The notes under the pieces were generated by a model that saw only the letters and a program-made list of their open reading frames with translations, ran no database searches and had not been told where the DNA came from. 64,000 nt of DNA, taken from positions 372,001-436,000 of the forward strand of contig OY760938.1 of assembly GCA_963664255.1 (NCBI GenBank), written 5' to 3'. Position numbers and translations under genes: made by a program. Of this stretch, positions 8,140-17,336 are shown piece after piece. The number at the start of each line of letters is the position of its first letter. The stretch's first letter is position 1. This DNA is from G963663775 sp963664255. Its GTDB lineage: Bacteria; Bacillota; Clostridia; Oscillospirales; Butyricicoccaceae.

Positions 8140-9621
8140 TTAAACTCCTTCTACGATACAGGCAATCAAGTCATCAATCGTGGCATTGCACGCTGTCTTA
8201 AGATGCATCTGATATTCTTTTGCAGCGGCGGCCGTGGCATCACCGATACAAATTGCCGTAAATTTTGAAACATCGACCTGCGGCGTTGCTTCCATAAATG
8301 CACGCACGGTAGAAACACTGGTGAAGGTCACAAAATCGACCTCTCCCCTGTTGATTTCTGCCGCCAGTGTGGTACTTTGCGCACTGCGATGGTGGGTTTC
8401 ATAGGTTGCAATCTCGTCATATGCAATCTGCTTTTCGGCAAAAACAGTATTCAAATCCCGTGCGCCTCGCTTTGCACGCAAGATGAGCACACGCTCCTCT
8501 CGACCAACGAGATTGCCCAAGCCTTCTGCCAGATGCTGCGAGTCGAACTTTTCAGGGATATAATCTGCTTGAATACCGAGCGATGCCAATTCCTTTGCCG
8601 TCCCACTGCCGATAACCGCAAATTTACAGCCGTATAACGCACGCATATCCTTGCCCTGTGCCGTGAGTGCCTGCACCATAGCGTGCACGCCCGCTGGACT
8701 TGTCAGCACAACCCACGCATACTGCGCAAGATGTTCAGGCAAGGCTTCGTTTGGCGTTTCGACCGTTTCAATGCAGGGGTATTCAGTCACGCCTGCGCCC
8801 AGTGCACGCAAACGGTCCGACAGCACACCCGCGCGTTCTTTGGGACGCGTGACCACGATGTGCTTGCCATGCAGGGGCAGTGCGCTGAACCAATCCAGTT
8901 TGTTTGCCAATGTACAAACCTTGCCCACCAGAATAATCGCAGGACTTTGTACGCCTAATTCTGCTGCACGACTTTCAAGCGTTGCTACGGTTGCCACCAG
9001 CTTACGCTGATTGTAGCGTGTGCCGTTCTCGATGACTGCGGCAGGCAACTCGGGTGACGCACCCGCTTTCAATAGTCCCTGCATCAAAAAGCCAAGTGCG
9101 CTAACGCCCATCAAAAATACGATGGTGCCGTTTAGTTTTAATAAACTGTCGAAGTCGATGTACAGTGGCGCACCACGCTTGGCGTGCGCCGTGACAATGT
9201 GTACGGAAGAGCAAAAATCACGATGCGTCACAGGAATCCCTGCATAGGCTGGCACAGACAACGCCGAGGTAATCCCGGGCACGACTTCAAAGGGAATGCC
9301 TGCTTGCACGAGGTCTTCCACCTCTTCACCGCCACGCCCGAACAGATAGCAGTCTCCGCCCTTCAGTCGCACGACGCGCTTGCCCTGCTGTGCCTTTTCG
9401 ATAAGGATTGCATTGATACGCTCCTGAGGCACAGGGTGGTCATTGCTTTTCTTGCCGACATCAATCTGTTCTGCTGTTTCAGGCATCATTGCAAGAATTT
9501 CTGTACTGACCAGACGGTCATATACCACAACCTCGGCTGTCTGCAATGCCGCCGCACCGCGCAAGGTCAGCAGACCTTTATCTCCAGGTCCTGCACCGAC
9601 CAAAATCACCATTGCGCTCAT
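8140..9621 (-). CDS. cobA-hemD: Uroporphyrinogen-III C-methyltransferase / uroporphyrinogen-III synthase fusion
   Basis: This 493-residue bifunctional protein closes the linear tetrapyrrole into uroporphyrinogen III (HemD) and methylates C2 and C7 to precorrin-2 (CobA/SUMT). The N-terminal domain (about 1-245) has VILVGAGPGDKGLLTLRG, VVRLKGGDCYLFGRGGEE and VPGITSALSVPAYAGIP, all SUMT signatures. The C-terminal domain (about 250-490) is HemD-like, with GKHIVVTRPKERAG and DFVTFTSVSTVRAF. CobA-HemD fusions are usual in Clostridia. The ATG overlaps the hemC stop by 4 bp. A second possible start is the Met four codons in. Confidence 0.96.
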   Translation of the reverse strand: MSAMVILVGAGPGDKGLLTLRGAAALQTAEVVVYDRLVSTEILAMMPETAEQIDVGKKSNDHPVPQERINAILIEKAQQGKRVVRLKGGDCYLFGRGGEEVEDLVQAGIPFEVVPGITSALSVPAYAGIPVTHRDFCSSVHIVTAHAKRGAPLYIDFDSLLKLNGTIVFLMGVSALGFLMQGLLKAGASPELPAAVIENGTRYNQRKLVATVATLESRAAELGVQSPAIILVGKVCTLANKLDWFSALPLHGKHIVVTRPKERAGVLSDRLRALGAGVTEYPCIETVETPNEALPEHLAQYAWVVLTSPAGVHAMVQALTAQGKDMRALYGCKFAVIGSGTAKELASLGIQADYIPEKFDSQHLAEGLGNLVGREERVLILRAKRGARDLNTVFAEKQIAYDEIATYETHHRSAQSTTLAAEINRGEVDFVTFTSVSTVRAFMEATPQVDVSKFTAICIGDATAAAAKEYQMHLKTACNATIDDLIACIVEGV

Positions 9622-10496
9622 GTGTCCGCTCCTTTCCGCAACTGCTCTGCCAGCGTTCGACCAATGCTTTCCGCGTCCGCCGCCACGCCACGCAATGCGC
9701 CAAAGCGGACGATGGTTTCATCTGCACTAACATACATCCCATGCAGGCACAATGTGCCATCTGTCAGCTGTGCATATGCCGCGACGGGTGACGAACAGCC
9801 GCCGTCCAGCGTGCGTACATAGGCACGCTCCGCCAGCATACAGTGCCATGCGTCGTGGTCATGATACGCCGCAAGACAGGAGAGGTCTGCGCCTGTGCGC
9901 GCCTGCACCGCAATAATTGCCTGCCCTGCGGCGGGCAGTATTTCCTTTGCGGTAAAATAGCGGCTGATTCTTGCGGTTAGTTCCAGCCGATGCAGCCCTG
10001 CTGCGGCAAGCACCAGTGCACCAAACGGTCCTTCCTCCAGCTTGCGCAGTCGCGTCTGGAGATTGCCACGGATTGGCTCGATGCGTGCCTGCGGAAACAG
10101 TCTTTGCAGCTGGATGCGCCGTCTTGCACTGGAGCATCCGATGGGTTTTGTGAAATCGATTTCCTGCACGCCTTCCGGAAGCACCAACACATCCCGTGCA
10201 TCCTCTCGCGCGGAAACCGCTACTAGCGGCAAATCGTCTGGGGTTTCCATCGGCATATCCTTGAGGCTGTGCACGGTGAAATCCGCGCGACCGTCACGCA
10301 GGGCGGCATCCAGTTCCTTCACAAACAATCCCTTGCCGCCGATTTTATCGAGCGTACGGTCTAAAATTTTGTCACCCGTTGTCTTCATCGTGACCAGTTC
10401 GGTCATACAGCCTGCTTCCTGCAGGGCGCGCATCACGCCCTCTGCCTGTATGACTGCAAGCTTGCTTTCCCGACTGCCGATTTTGATGATATTCAC
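9618..10496 (-). CDS. hemC: Hydroxymethylbilane synthase (porphobilinogen deaminase)
   Basis: HemC polymerises four porphobilinogens to hydroxymethylbilane, the substrate of the HemD domain encoded next. The 292 residues start with IIKIGSRESKLAVIQA. GKGLFVKELDAALRDG and DFTVHSLKDMPME contain substrate-binding residues including the catalytic Asp of HSLKD. The cofactor-attachment region near the C-terminus reads LDGGCSSPVAAYA, with the dipyrromethane-binding cysteine. It overlaps both neighbours by 4 bp. Confidence 0.97.
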   Translation of the reverse strand: MNIIKIGSRESKLAVIQAEGVMRALQEAGCMTELVTMKTTGDKILDRTLDKIGGKGLFVKELDAALRDGRADFTVHSLKDMPMETPDDLPLVAVSAREDARDVLVLPEGVQEIDFTKPIGCSSARRRIQLQRLFPQARIEPIRGNLQTRLRKLEEGPFGALVLAAAGLHRLELTARISRYFTAKEILPAAGQAIIAVQARTGADLSCLAAYHDHDAWHCMLAERAYVRTLDGGCSSPVAAYAQLTDGTLCLHGMYVSADETIVRFGALRGVAADAESIGRTLAEQLRKGADT

Positions 10497-11698
10497 GTTG
10501 TTTCGCCGCCTTCCTCGCTTAAAATCGTCCGAATGCGTGCCGCCGCACGCGCGGTTGCTGCGTGTTCTGTGCCATCAGATACCACGCCTGCGGTCAGCTT
10601 TCCGCCTGTACACACCGCCGGAAAGAAAAAGGTGCTCTCCTGTGCACAATCCGCCACACTGCACAGAATCTTATTTTGTGCACAATCTGCCGCAATCCCA
10701 TGGTTAACAGTGCGGTCATCCGTTGCCGCGACCACCAAAAAAGCCCCCGAGATGTCGCTTTTTTCATAGCCGCGCACATGGTCTATCCGGACTTCTGCGC
10801 GTGCCTCCCGCGCAATCACGCTGACCTCTGCACCAAAACGCTGCAAGATTTCCACCCGCCGCGCGGCGATGCGTCCCGCCCCAATGACCACGCATTTTTT
10901 CCCTTTCAGGGACACAAACAGCGGAAATCTTTCCATTTGTTCTGCACTTTGCAGCTGAAACCGCTCTATTAAATGCGTCTTCACCTGTGCCAAGGTGTGT
11001 CCGCTTTCCTGCGTGGGACGTGCAATCAAAATCACGGTTGCATCGGTTTCCCGCGCCGCTTGCAGCTTTTCCGCAAAACCGCCCGCCGCGCCTGTGTCCT
11101 TGGTCACAAGATATTTTGCCTGCGTCTGCCGCAGCAGTGCGGCATTGAACTCTGCTGAAAAAGGCCCCTGCATGGCAAGGATGCGTGCCCCTGGAAAGCC
11201 AAGTTCTGCACATCTTGCAAGCACAGATGCCGTTGGCAGCACACGCACCCACAGCCGCTGCGCAAAACGATGCACTGCCGTGAATGCAGCAAGCTCCTTG
11301 CTGCCGGTTGTCAGCAATGCCGCACCCGTCACCGTGTTGAGATATGCTGCCGCCGCCGCTGTGTCGGGTACGGTGACAACAGACTGATGCGCTTCGATGC
11401 GCGGGCGCAGCAGCCGCATATATTCTGCACCCACTGCGTCACATGCCGCACGGATATTCGCTGTGACAGCAGCCGCATAGGGATGGGTAGCATCCAGCAC
11501 CAAGGTGTCTGCCGTCATGCGTTCACACATCTGCGCCTCGGTCAGCCGCCCTTTTTGCACCGTGATATGCGGCAGATTGGGGATGACCATTTCGCCATAT
11601 TCGGTTGCTACACAAACCACTGCGTTAAGTGCGTTTTCTGACAAAAATTCTGCCACCGCGCGCCCCTCGCTTGTGCCTGCAAAGACCAAAATGCTCAT
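10493..11698 (-). CDS. CbiJ-SirC fusion: cobalt-precorrin-6A reductase joined to precorrin-2 dehydrogenase
   Basis: Two enzymes are fused in 401 residues. The N-terminal part (about 1-245) is CbiJ/CobK, with ILVFAGTSEGRAVAEFL, LVLDATHPYA and LLTTGSKEL; it reduces cobalt-precorrin-6A using a nicotinamide cofactor. The C-terminal part (about 250-400) matches the NAD-binding domain of siroheme synthase (SirC/Met8/CysG-N), with FVSLKGKKCVVIGAGRIAARRVE and FLVVAATDDRTVN; it oxidises precorrin-2 to sirohydrochlorin, the entry to the early-cobalt route. An upstream in-frame extension exists, but the start at 11698 gives ATGA overlap with cbiH and fits the family N-terminus. Activities are inferred from motifs. 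Confidence 0.9.
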   Translation of the reverse strand: MSILVFAGTSEGRAVAEFLSENALNAVVCVATEYGEMVIPNLPHITVQKGRLTEAQMCERMTADTLVLDATHPYAAAVTANIRAACDAVGAEYMRLLRPRIEAHQSVVTVPDTAAAAAYLNTVTGAALLTTGSKELAAFTAVHRFAQRLWVRVLPTASVLARCAELGFPGARILAMQGPFSAEFNAALLRQTQAKYLVTKDTGAAGGFAEKLQAARETDATVILIARPTQESGHTLAQVKTHLIERFQLQSAEQMERFPLFVSLKGKKCVVIGAGRIAARRVEILQRFGAEVSVIAREARAEVRIDHVRGYEKSDISGAFLVVAATDDRTVNHGIAADCAQNKILCSVADCAQESTFFFPAVCTGGKLTAGVVSDGTEHAATARAAARIRTILSEEGGETT

Positions 11699-12423
11699 AT
11701 CTGTTTGTATCCTCTCGGGGTGACCAGCTTGCCACCGATGATTTTCGTTTGGCTGTTGCCGATGATAACAGTGGTGAACATATCCACCTTTGTATCCCGC
11801 AGCTGCGCCAGTGTATGTAGTTCTCCCAATTCGCCCGCACGCCCAATGTTGCGCACCGTGCCGCAAGGGGTGTCCCCCGCGCGCGACTCCAGCACAAAAT
11901 CACACGCGCGCTGCAAATAATCCGCACGTTTTGTGCTCGATGGATTATATAGACAAATGACAAAATCAGCTTCTGCCGCCGCACGCAGACGCTTTTCGAT
12001 TTTTTCCCACGGTGTCAGTAAATCGCTGAGGGAAATCACCGCAAAGTCATGAATCAGCGGTGCACCCAACACTGCCGCACCTGCACACGCCGCCGTTACC
12101 CCTGGAATGACCTCGATTTCGAGTTCCGGATAGTCTGCGCAAACCTCGTGCAGCACCCCTGCCATGCCATAAACGCCTGCGTCACCGCTGGATACCATTG
12201 CCACCGTTTTGCCTGCCAGTGCCGCATCCCGCGCCGCTGTGCAGCGTTCTACTTCACGCTTCATTGGCGTTTCAATGCGCTCTTTTTCGTCAATTAAATG
12301 CGCTATCAATTCCAAATACAACGGATACCCCGCCACGCAGTCGCAATGCTGAATTGCCTGCACGGCACGTGCAGTCATCTGCTCCTCGCCGCCGGGCCCC
12401 AGTCCGACACAAAAGATTTTCAT
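11695..12423 (-). CDS. cbiH: Cobalt-precorrin-3 C17-methyltransferase
   Basis: CbiH methylates C17 and drives ring contraction in the anaerobic cobalamin pathway. The 242-residue protein opens FCVGLGPGGEEQMTARA, the SAM-binding start of tetrapyrrole methylases, and has MVSSGDAGVYGMAG and VIPGVTAACAGAAVLGAPL. ISLSDLLTPWEKIEKRL and LYNPSSTKR are specific to the CbiH/CobJ group. It overlaps hemA and the cbiJ-sirC fusion by 4 bp each. Confidence 0.95.
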   Translation of the reverse strand: MKIFCVGLGPGGEEQMTARAVQAIQHCDCVAGYPLYLELIAHLIDEKERIETPMKREVERCTAARDAALAGKTVAMVSSGDAGVYGMAGVLHEVCADYPELEIEVIPGVTAACAGAAVLGAPLIHDFAVISLSDLLTPWEKIEKRLRAAAEADFVICLYNPSSTKRADYLQRACDFVLESRAGDTPCGTVRNIGRAGELGELHTLAQLRDTKVDMFTTVIIGNSQTKIIGGKLVTPRGYKQI

Positions 12424-13613
12424 ACCTTTCTCCTCAAATCTACCGTTTTTACAGCGGTTTTCTGCATTTTATCCAGTGTTTTCTCCAATAGCGCGGGGGA
12501 AACAACCTCTTTCATGCCGCCAAGCAGCAAATCGACCGTTTTTTCCACCGCCGCGCGCACTGCGTCCTCATCCGTTTCTCCTGTAAACACGCGGTCAAAC
12601 GCCGCTTGCTTGAGCTTGTCAATCATCGGTATCGCCGCCCGATACGATGCCCATTCATAAAACCGCGCTATCTGTTCCTCAATAATTTCCTGCGCACGTG
12701 CGCAATCCATCACATTTTCTGGCGATAATGCACCAAGATTATCCATATTATAGACCTTGGTCAGCGCTGCGGCAGCGGGGTCTATGTCGCGTGGCAATGC
12801 CAAATCCACCAGAAGCTTCGGCTTTTTGTACAGCTGCGCAATCTGCTCCGCCATGATGGTATAATGCGGGCTAGTCGTTGCACTCACCACCAAATCACTG
12901 CCTTCCATGGACACCATGCGCTGTTCATAAGCTTGCGTTTTGCAGCCCCTTGGCACGATGGTTTCTCCATGGCGATAGGTGCGCAATGTCACCGTTACCT
13001 CTGCGCCGCGCGCCACAAGCAGGTCACAGGTGAGCCGTCCCATTTCGCCATTGCCGATGACCACCGCGCGTTTTCCATCCAAGCTGCCTAGCGTGCGCTC
13101 TGCCAGCAGAACGCCTTGCTCTGCGGCGGAACGCGGCACTGCGGTCAGTCTGGTTTCGGTTTTGACCGCCTTACCTGCGGTCACAGCACATCGAAACAGC
13201 GTTTCGAGCACTGGGTCAGCGGTGTGCGCTTCTCGTGCCAAACGAATCGCCTGCCGCACCTGTGACACAATCTGGTCTTCCCCCAAAATCTGCGAGCGCA
13301 GTCCACACGCGACTTCAGTCAGATGCCGCACTGCATCCTGCCCCGCACAGGACACGAACACGTCGCGAAACGGCGCATATGTCACACCTGCCGCTGCGCA
13401 CAGCAGCTGCGCTGGATTGATTGCGAGCGCCTCCTGTACACTGCAATAAACCTCGGTACGGTTGCAGGTGGACAGAATGACACAACCCAAAACATCGGGG
13501 TGATTTTGCAGCGTTTGCAGCAGCTGGCTGACCTGACCCGCGACAAAGCTCAGCTGTTCGCGCAGCGCAATGTCGGCGTGCTCATGGTCCAGACTGCTCA
13601 TGCAAATGTTCAA
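12420..13613 (-). CDS. hemA: Glutamyl-tRNA reductase, TTG start
   Basis: HemA reduces glutamyl-tRNA to glutamate-1-semialdehyde, the first committed tetrapyrrole step. From the TTG at 13613 the protein has 397 residues, beginning NICMSSLDHEHADIALREQL, with the conserved RE. ILSTCNRTEVY carries the catalytic cysteine (near residue 50), and VIGNGEMGRLTCDLL is the NADPH site. The TTG start is supported by an AGGAGGTGG ribosome site just upstream (about 13619-13627) and by a TTGA overlap with the cbiG stop, mimicking the ATGA junctions elsewhere in the operon. An in-frame ORF runs further upstream but without such support. Its place under a B12 riboswitch suggests tetrapyrrole entry is tied to cobalamin need. 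Confidence 0.94.
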   Translation of the reverse strand: MNICMSSLDHEHADIALREQLSFVAGQVSQLLQTLQNHPDVLGCVILSTCNRTEVYCSVQEALAINPAQLLCAAAGVTYAPFRDVFVSCAGQDAVRHLTEVACGLRSQILGEDQIVSQVRQAIRLAREAHTADPVLETLFRCAVTAGKAVKTETRLTAVPRSAAEQGVLLAERTLGSLDGKRAVVIGNGEMGRLTCDLLVARGAEVTVTLRTYRHGETIVPRGCKTQAYEQRMVSMEGSDLVVSATTSPHYTIMAEQIAQLYKKPKLLVDLALPRDIDPAAAALTKVYNMDNLGALSPENVMDCARAQEIIEEQIARFYEWASYRAAIPMIDKLKQAAFDRVFTGETDEDAVRAAVEKTVDLLLGGMKEVVSPALLEKTLDKMQKTAVKTVDLRRKV

Positions 13614-14620
13614 AATACCACCTCCTGTTTGGTTGCCGCAAGTGCGACGGTCACGCCGTTTTTTGCATATTTTCGATGCAGCAATACGCCCCTTGACGCG
13701 CACACCGCTGCGCGTTCACACACATTGTCCACCTGCACAGTTTTTTGTACAAATGCGGATGGCGTGAAATCCCCCGCTGCTTCTTGCAGGCTTTCTGCTG
13801 AAAAGGTCACAAACGGCACGCCCCACGTGTCCGCCAGTGCGCACAAACCTGCTTCATCCCGCTTCAGGTCGATGCTTGCCAATGCGCAGACGGCACGCGG
13901 ATGGATGCCTGCCAAATCCAGCACCTCCTGCATGACCGCCATGAGCTCCGCTTCGCTTTTTCCGCGGCGGCAGCCGATGCCGACCGTGACCGTGCACGGC
14001 ACCAGATGCAGGGTGTGCAAAAAGGGGATTTGTGTGCTATCATACGATACCACAAAGCCGCTGTCTGCCGCCATTTCCGTGGAAATACCCTGCGGCAATG
14101 CCCCACGCACCGGAAAATCGCTGTGCAGTCCAACGGTTTCTCCACGCAGCAGGGCGGCAGAAATATACCGAATATTTTGCACCTCAATCACGGCATATCC
14201 CTGCGCTTTTGCCCAAGTATCCACTGCGAATACCCCTTGCACATCGGTTGCCGTGGTGATAACTGCCGCCGCACCAAGCACATCTGATAAACGCGCCGCC
14301 AAGGCATTGGCACCGCCCAAATGCCCCGAAAGCAACGGAATGACAAACCGCCCTGCCTCATCTAGCACGAGCACTGCGGGGTCGGTGGCTTTGCTTTGCA
14401 GATGGGGCGCAATGGCACGCACGGCGATGCCTGCCGCACCGATGAACACCAGTGCATCAATGTTGTCCGCAAACGCCTGTCTTACACATTCGCGAAGACT
14501 GGTCTTTGCCTGCCCGCCGTCACGCATGATATGCTCCGTTTGGCAATCCGCCAAATGCGGCAAGATGCGGTTTGCCAACATTTGACCGCCTTGGGTGAAG
14601 GAGAAAATCCGTACCCGCAT
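13610..14620 (-). CDS. cbiG: Cobalt-precorrin-5A hydrolase
   Basis: CbiG opens the delta-lactone of cobalt-precorrin-5A, releasing acetaldehyde, the hallmark step of the anaerobic route. The 336 residues include the N-terminal half with DALVFIGAAGIAVRAIAP and FVIPLLSGHLGGANALA (about residues 55-105), and a C-terminal part with VTVGIGCRRGKSEAEL and ASIDLKRDEAGL, both strong CbiG landmarks. The start overlaps the cbiF stop by one base, and the stop overlaps the TTG start of hemA. Confidence 0.96.
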   Translation of the reverse strand: MRVRIFSFTQGGQMLANRILPHLADCQTEHIMRDGGQAKTSLRECVRQAFADNIDALVFIGAAGIAVRAIAPHLQSKATDPAVLVLDEAGRFVIPLLSGHLGGANALAARLSDVLGAAAVITTATDVQGVFAVDTWAKAQGYAVIEVQNIRYISAALLRGETVGLHSDFPVRGALPQGISTEMAADSGFVVSYDSTQIPFLHTLHLVPCTVTVGIGCRRGKSEAELMAVMQEVLDLAGIHPRAVCALASIDLKRDEAGLCALADTWGVPFVTFSAESLQEAAGDFTPSAFVQKTVQVDNVCERAAVCASRGVLLHRKYAKNGVTVALAATKQEVVF

Positions 14621-15375
14621 TATCGGCTTGCCTCACGAAATTCCGTGGTAAAACTGGGGTCGTATAGCTTGGAGCGTTCATATTGATTGCCCAGAAAACC
14701 GCCAACCGTAATCAGCGCGGTCTTTGTGATGTGATGTGCCTTTGCCGCTTCTGCTAACGCTGCCACCGTTGTGCGCACCACTTTTTCATCTTCCCATGTT
14801 GCTTTGTAGACGATTGCCGCTGGGGTTTCCGGTGCATATCCGCCCTCCATCAGACGTGCCGAAAGCGTTTCCAGCATACCTGTGGACAGGAAAATAACCA
14901 TCGTTGCGCCATGCGCCGCCAGCGATGCAATGCGCTCCTTTTCCGGCACAGAGGTGCGACCCTCCATGCGCGTCAGGATAACGGTCTGGCTGACATCCGG
15001 CAGGGTATATTCCGCTTTCAGTGCCGCCGCCGCCCCGCAGAAGGACGATACGCCGGGGCAGATGCGATAGGCAATGCCTTCTTTATCCAAGGCATCCATT
15101 TGTTCCCGATGGGCGCCGTAAATGCTGGGGTCACCCGTATGCAGACGCACCACACGTTTGCCTGCGCGCTCTGCCGCAATCATCACCTCCAGCACCTGCT
15201 CCAAGGTCATTTCTGCGCTGTTATAAATAGCACAATCCGCCTTCACCTCGTCCAGCAAGGCCTTGTTGACCAGCGACCCTGCATACACAATGACATCCGC
15301 TTCTTGAATGAGCCGTGCACCACGCACCGTGATGAGGTCAGGTGCGCCTGACCCTGCGCCTACAAATTCAATCAT
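14620..15375 (-). CDS. cbiF: Cobalt-precorrin-4 C11-methyltransferase
   Basis: CbiF methylates C11 of cobalt-precorrin-4. The protein is 251 residues from the ATG at 15375, opening IEFVGAGSGAPDLITVRG. VVRLHTGDPSIYGA and CPGVSSFCGAAAALKAEYTLP are the expected CbiF/CobM segments, and LTRMEGRTSVPE is diagnostic of this methylase. The start is chosen because it forms an ATGA overlap with cbiL; a longer in-frame extension lacks conserved sequence. The AGGAGGAAC just upstream is a good ribosome site. Confidence 0.96.
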   Translation of the reverse strand: MIEFVGAGSGAPDLITVRGARLIQEADVIVYAGSLVNKALLDEVKADCAIYNSAEMTLEQVLEVMIAAERAGKRVVRLHTGDPSIYGAHREQMDALDKEGIAYRICPGVSSFCGAAAALKAEYTLPDVSQTVILTRMEGRTSVPEKERIASLAAHGATMVIFLSTGMLETLSARLMEGGYAPETPAAIVYKATWEDEKVVRTTVAALAEAAKAHHITKTALITVGGFLGNQYERSKLYDPSFTTEFREASR

Positions 15376-16070
15376 ACCTGTTCCTCCTTGACGACAATCA
15401 CCGAAAAATAACTCGCCTCGTCGCCCAAATCCGCGAGTGTGCGATAGATTTTTTCGCCCTGCATACCGCACCGTTCCACCATCGCGGCACGTTCCAGTGC
15501 GCCCTGCTCTGCCAGCGTGTCCCGCACCTGCGTCACCGCACGCCCTGCTTTCATCAACACTTTGTTGCCCGGCAAGGATAGCCCTTCCTCGGTGCGTGCA
15601 TGCGAGGCGGGAACGATGTGCAGCAGCTCACTGCCCTCACACAAAGGCAGATTGAGCGCTGCCGCCACTGCACAGAAGGAGGGAATGCCTGAGATGAACC
15701 GTGCATCATATCCCTGCGCCCGTACACGCTTGTGAATATAGGTGTAGGTCGAATAAATCGTGGCGTCACCCAACGTTAAAAATGCAACTGTTTTTCCTGC
15801 TTGCAGCAGCGCAATCAATTTCGCTGCAATGGTATCATAATTTTCTGCAAGCTTTGCCGTGTCTCGCAGCATAGGGGTGGGGCAGTCCAAAATCGGCTTG
15901 TCCACAATATATGCCTGTGCAATCGCAAGGGCGGTTTGCTTGCCGTCACCACTTTCCGGCACGGCAATGACGTCGGCTTCCTGCAAAATACGCACCGCCT
16001 GCAGCGTCAACAACTCCGGATTGCCGGGACCGACGCCGACGCCATATAAAATTCCGTTTTTCATGGTCAT
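15372..16070 (-). CDS. cbiL: Cobalt-precorrin-2 C20-methyltransferase
   Basis: CbiL adds the C20 methyl group to cobalt-precorrin-2. From the ATG at 16070 the protein is 232 residues, starting TMKNGILYGVGVGPGNPELLTL. VAFLTLGDATIYSTYTYI and ISGIPSFCAVAAALNLPLCEGSE are typical of CbiL/CobI. The start at 16070 gives an ATGA overlap with the cbiD stop; a Met two codons later is a possible alternative. Confidence 0.95.
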   Translation of the reverse strand: MTMKNGILYGVGVGPGNPELLTLQAVRILQEADVIAVPESGDGKQTALAIAQAYIVDKPILDCPTPMLRDTAKLAENYDTIAAKLIALLQAGKTVAFLTLGDATIYSTYTYIHKRVRAQGYDARFISGIPSFCAVAAALNLPLCEGSELLHIVPASHARTEEGLSLPGNKVLMKAGRAVTQVRDTLAEQGALERAAMVERCGMQGEKIYRTLADLGDEASYFSVIVVKEEQV

Positions 16071-17197
16071 TTCTCCTGAAATCTCCGCAGCAAATCTGTC
16101 GCCCCCGTGGAGCGAAACAGCTCGCCATGTGCATTTGTAAATAAGATACATTCGGTTTGCAGTGCACCATGTGTGCGCATGGACAGCCGCTTTTCGGCTT
16201 GCTTTCCAATGCTTGCGAGCACGGGGGCCGCGAGGTTTGCCTCTTCCAATATTGCGATGCAGGCATCAACGGTGACGCTGTCCATGAGCTGTCGCACGGT
16301 GTCCTGCCCCGCGCCGCACAGAGCGGCGTGTGCCGCAAAAATCTCCTGCCTGCCATCTGCATAAGCGGAATGGGTCTGCATGATGCCCGCCGCCAGCTTG
16401 CACAGCTTGCCGGCATGTCCGATGAGCAAGACACTATAAAACCCCTTGTGCACCGCATAATCGAGCGTTTCCCCGATGAAATTGGACACGGTGACGGCAC
16501 GGGCAAGGTCAATTCCTAATGCGTTTTGCGCAAAATCCTGTCCGTAATTGCCCGGACAGGCGAGCAGATGCCGTTCGCCTGCGGCAAAGTGGCTGTCCAT
16601 CTCCACACGGATGGTGTCCACCAACGCCTGCTCGCTCATTGGCTCCACAATCCCGCTCGTGCCGAGGATGGAAATGCCGCCAACGATGCCAAGCCGTGGG
16701 TTAAAGGTGCGCTTTGCAATCTCCTCGCCGCCTTCCGCCGAAATCACCACGGAAAATCCGCGCTCACTGCCATATTTCGACGCCATACGCTGCACCGCCT
16801 GTATAATCTGCGCCCGTGGCCTGGGATTGATTGCCGCAGTGCCAACGGGACACGACAGCCCCACACGGGTCACACGTCCGACCCCTGCGCCGCCATCGAT
16901 ATGAATGCCTGCTTCCGACGTGCGGGAAACTGCCGCATAGATGCGTATACCATGGGTCACATCGGGGTCGTCCCCACTGTCCTTGCGGACTGCACAGCAA
17001 GCGGTGTCACCCACGCGATGTGCGTCCTCTATCTCCAGCGTCAGCGTAATGCCTTTTGGTGTTGGCAGATGAATCTGCAGGGGTGATTTTCCTGTCAGCA
17101 GCAGCTGGGTCGCTGCCGCCGCTGCACCCGCCGCACAGCTGCCTGTTGTGTAGCCGCAGCGCAGTGTTTTTTGTCCTTTCACCACAAATTGCTCCAT
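16067..17197 (-). CDS. cbiD: Cobalt-precorrin-5B C1-methyltransferase
   Basis: CbiD methylates C1 in the anaerobic pathway and is absent from aerobic routes, so it marks this operon as early-cobalt. The conserved LRCGYTTGSCAAGAAAAA lies near the N-terminus, followed by KDSGDDPDVTHG and GGISILGTSGIVEPMSE (about residue 190). Two ATGs, at 17203 and 17197, lie after a GGGGG ribosome site. The second (376 residues, MEQFVVKGQ) has the better 8-nt spacing and is preferred. It is the first gene of the operon, about 140 bp after the cobalamin riboswitch. Confidence 0.95.
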   Translation of the reverse strand: MEQFVVKGQKTLRCGYTTGSCAAGAAAAATQLLLTGKSPLQIHLPTPKGITLTLEIEDAHRVGDTACCAVRKDSGDDPDVTHGIRIYAAVSRTSEAGIHIDGGAGVGRVTRVGLSCPVGTAAINPRPRAQIIQAVQRMASKYGSERGFSVVISAEGGEEIAKRTFNPRLGIVGGISILGTSGIVEPMSEQALVDTIRVEMDSHFAAGERHLLACPGNYGQDFAQNALGIDLARAVTVSNFIGETLDYAVHKGFYSVLLIGHAGKLCKLAAGIMQTHSAYADGRQEIFAAHAALCGAGQDTVRQLMDSVTVDACIAILEEANLAAPVLASIGKQAEKRLSMRTHGALQTECILFTNAHGELFRSTGATDLLRRFQEK

Positions 17198-17291
17198 GCG
17201 CATCACCCCCTTGTCCGCCAGACGATTTCTCACCGCACACGCCCCGTTGTCATTTCTGCTTACTTGCGCGTATATTTTGAAAAATGCGTAT

Positions 17292-17325
17292 AAAAAATAA
17301 CACCGCCCTGTCCTTCGCAGGGTGT
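17292..17325 (-). terminator. Rho-independent terminator of the cobalamin riboswitch
   Basis: On the minus strand ACACCCTG (17325-17318) pairs with CAGGG-C-GGTGT across a 7-nt loop and is followed by TTATTTTTT. It sits just after the riboswitch aptamer and before cbiD, so it is the probable expression platform: B12 binding would favour termination. The regulatory direction is inferred from known cobalamin riboswitches. Confidence 0.75.
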
Positions 17326-17336
17326 GAATCCATCGA

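Noticed and set aside
113..17086. Long plus-strand open frames opposite the cobalamin operon
   Set aside because: They are antisense to well-identified genes, have Cys/His/Arg/Pro-rich composition and no ribosome sites.
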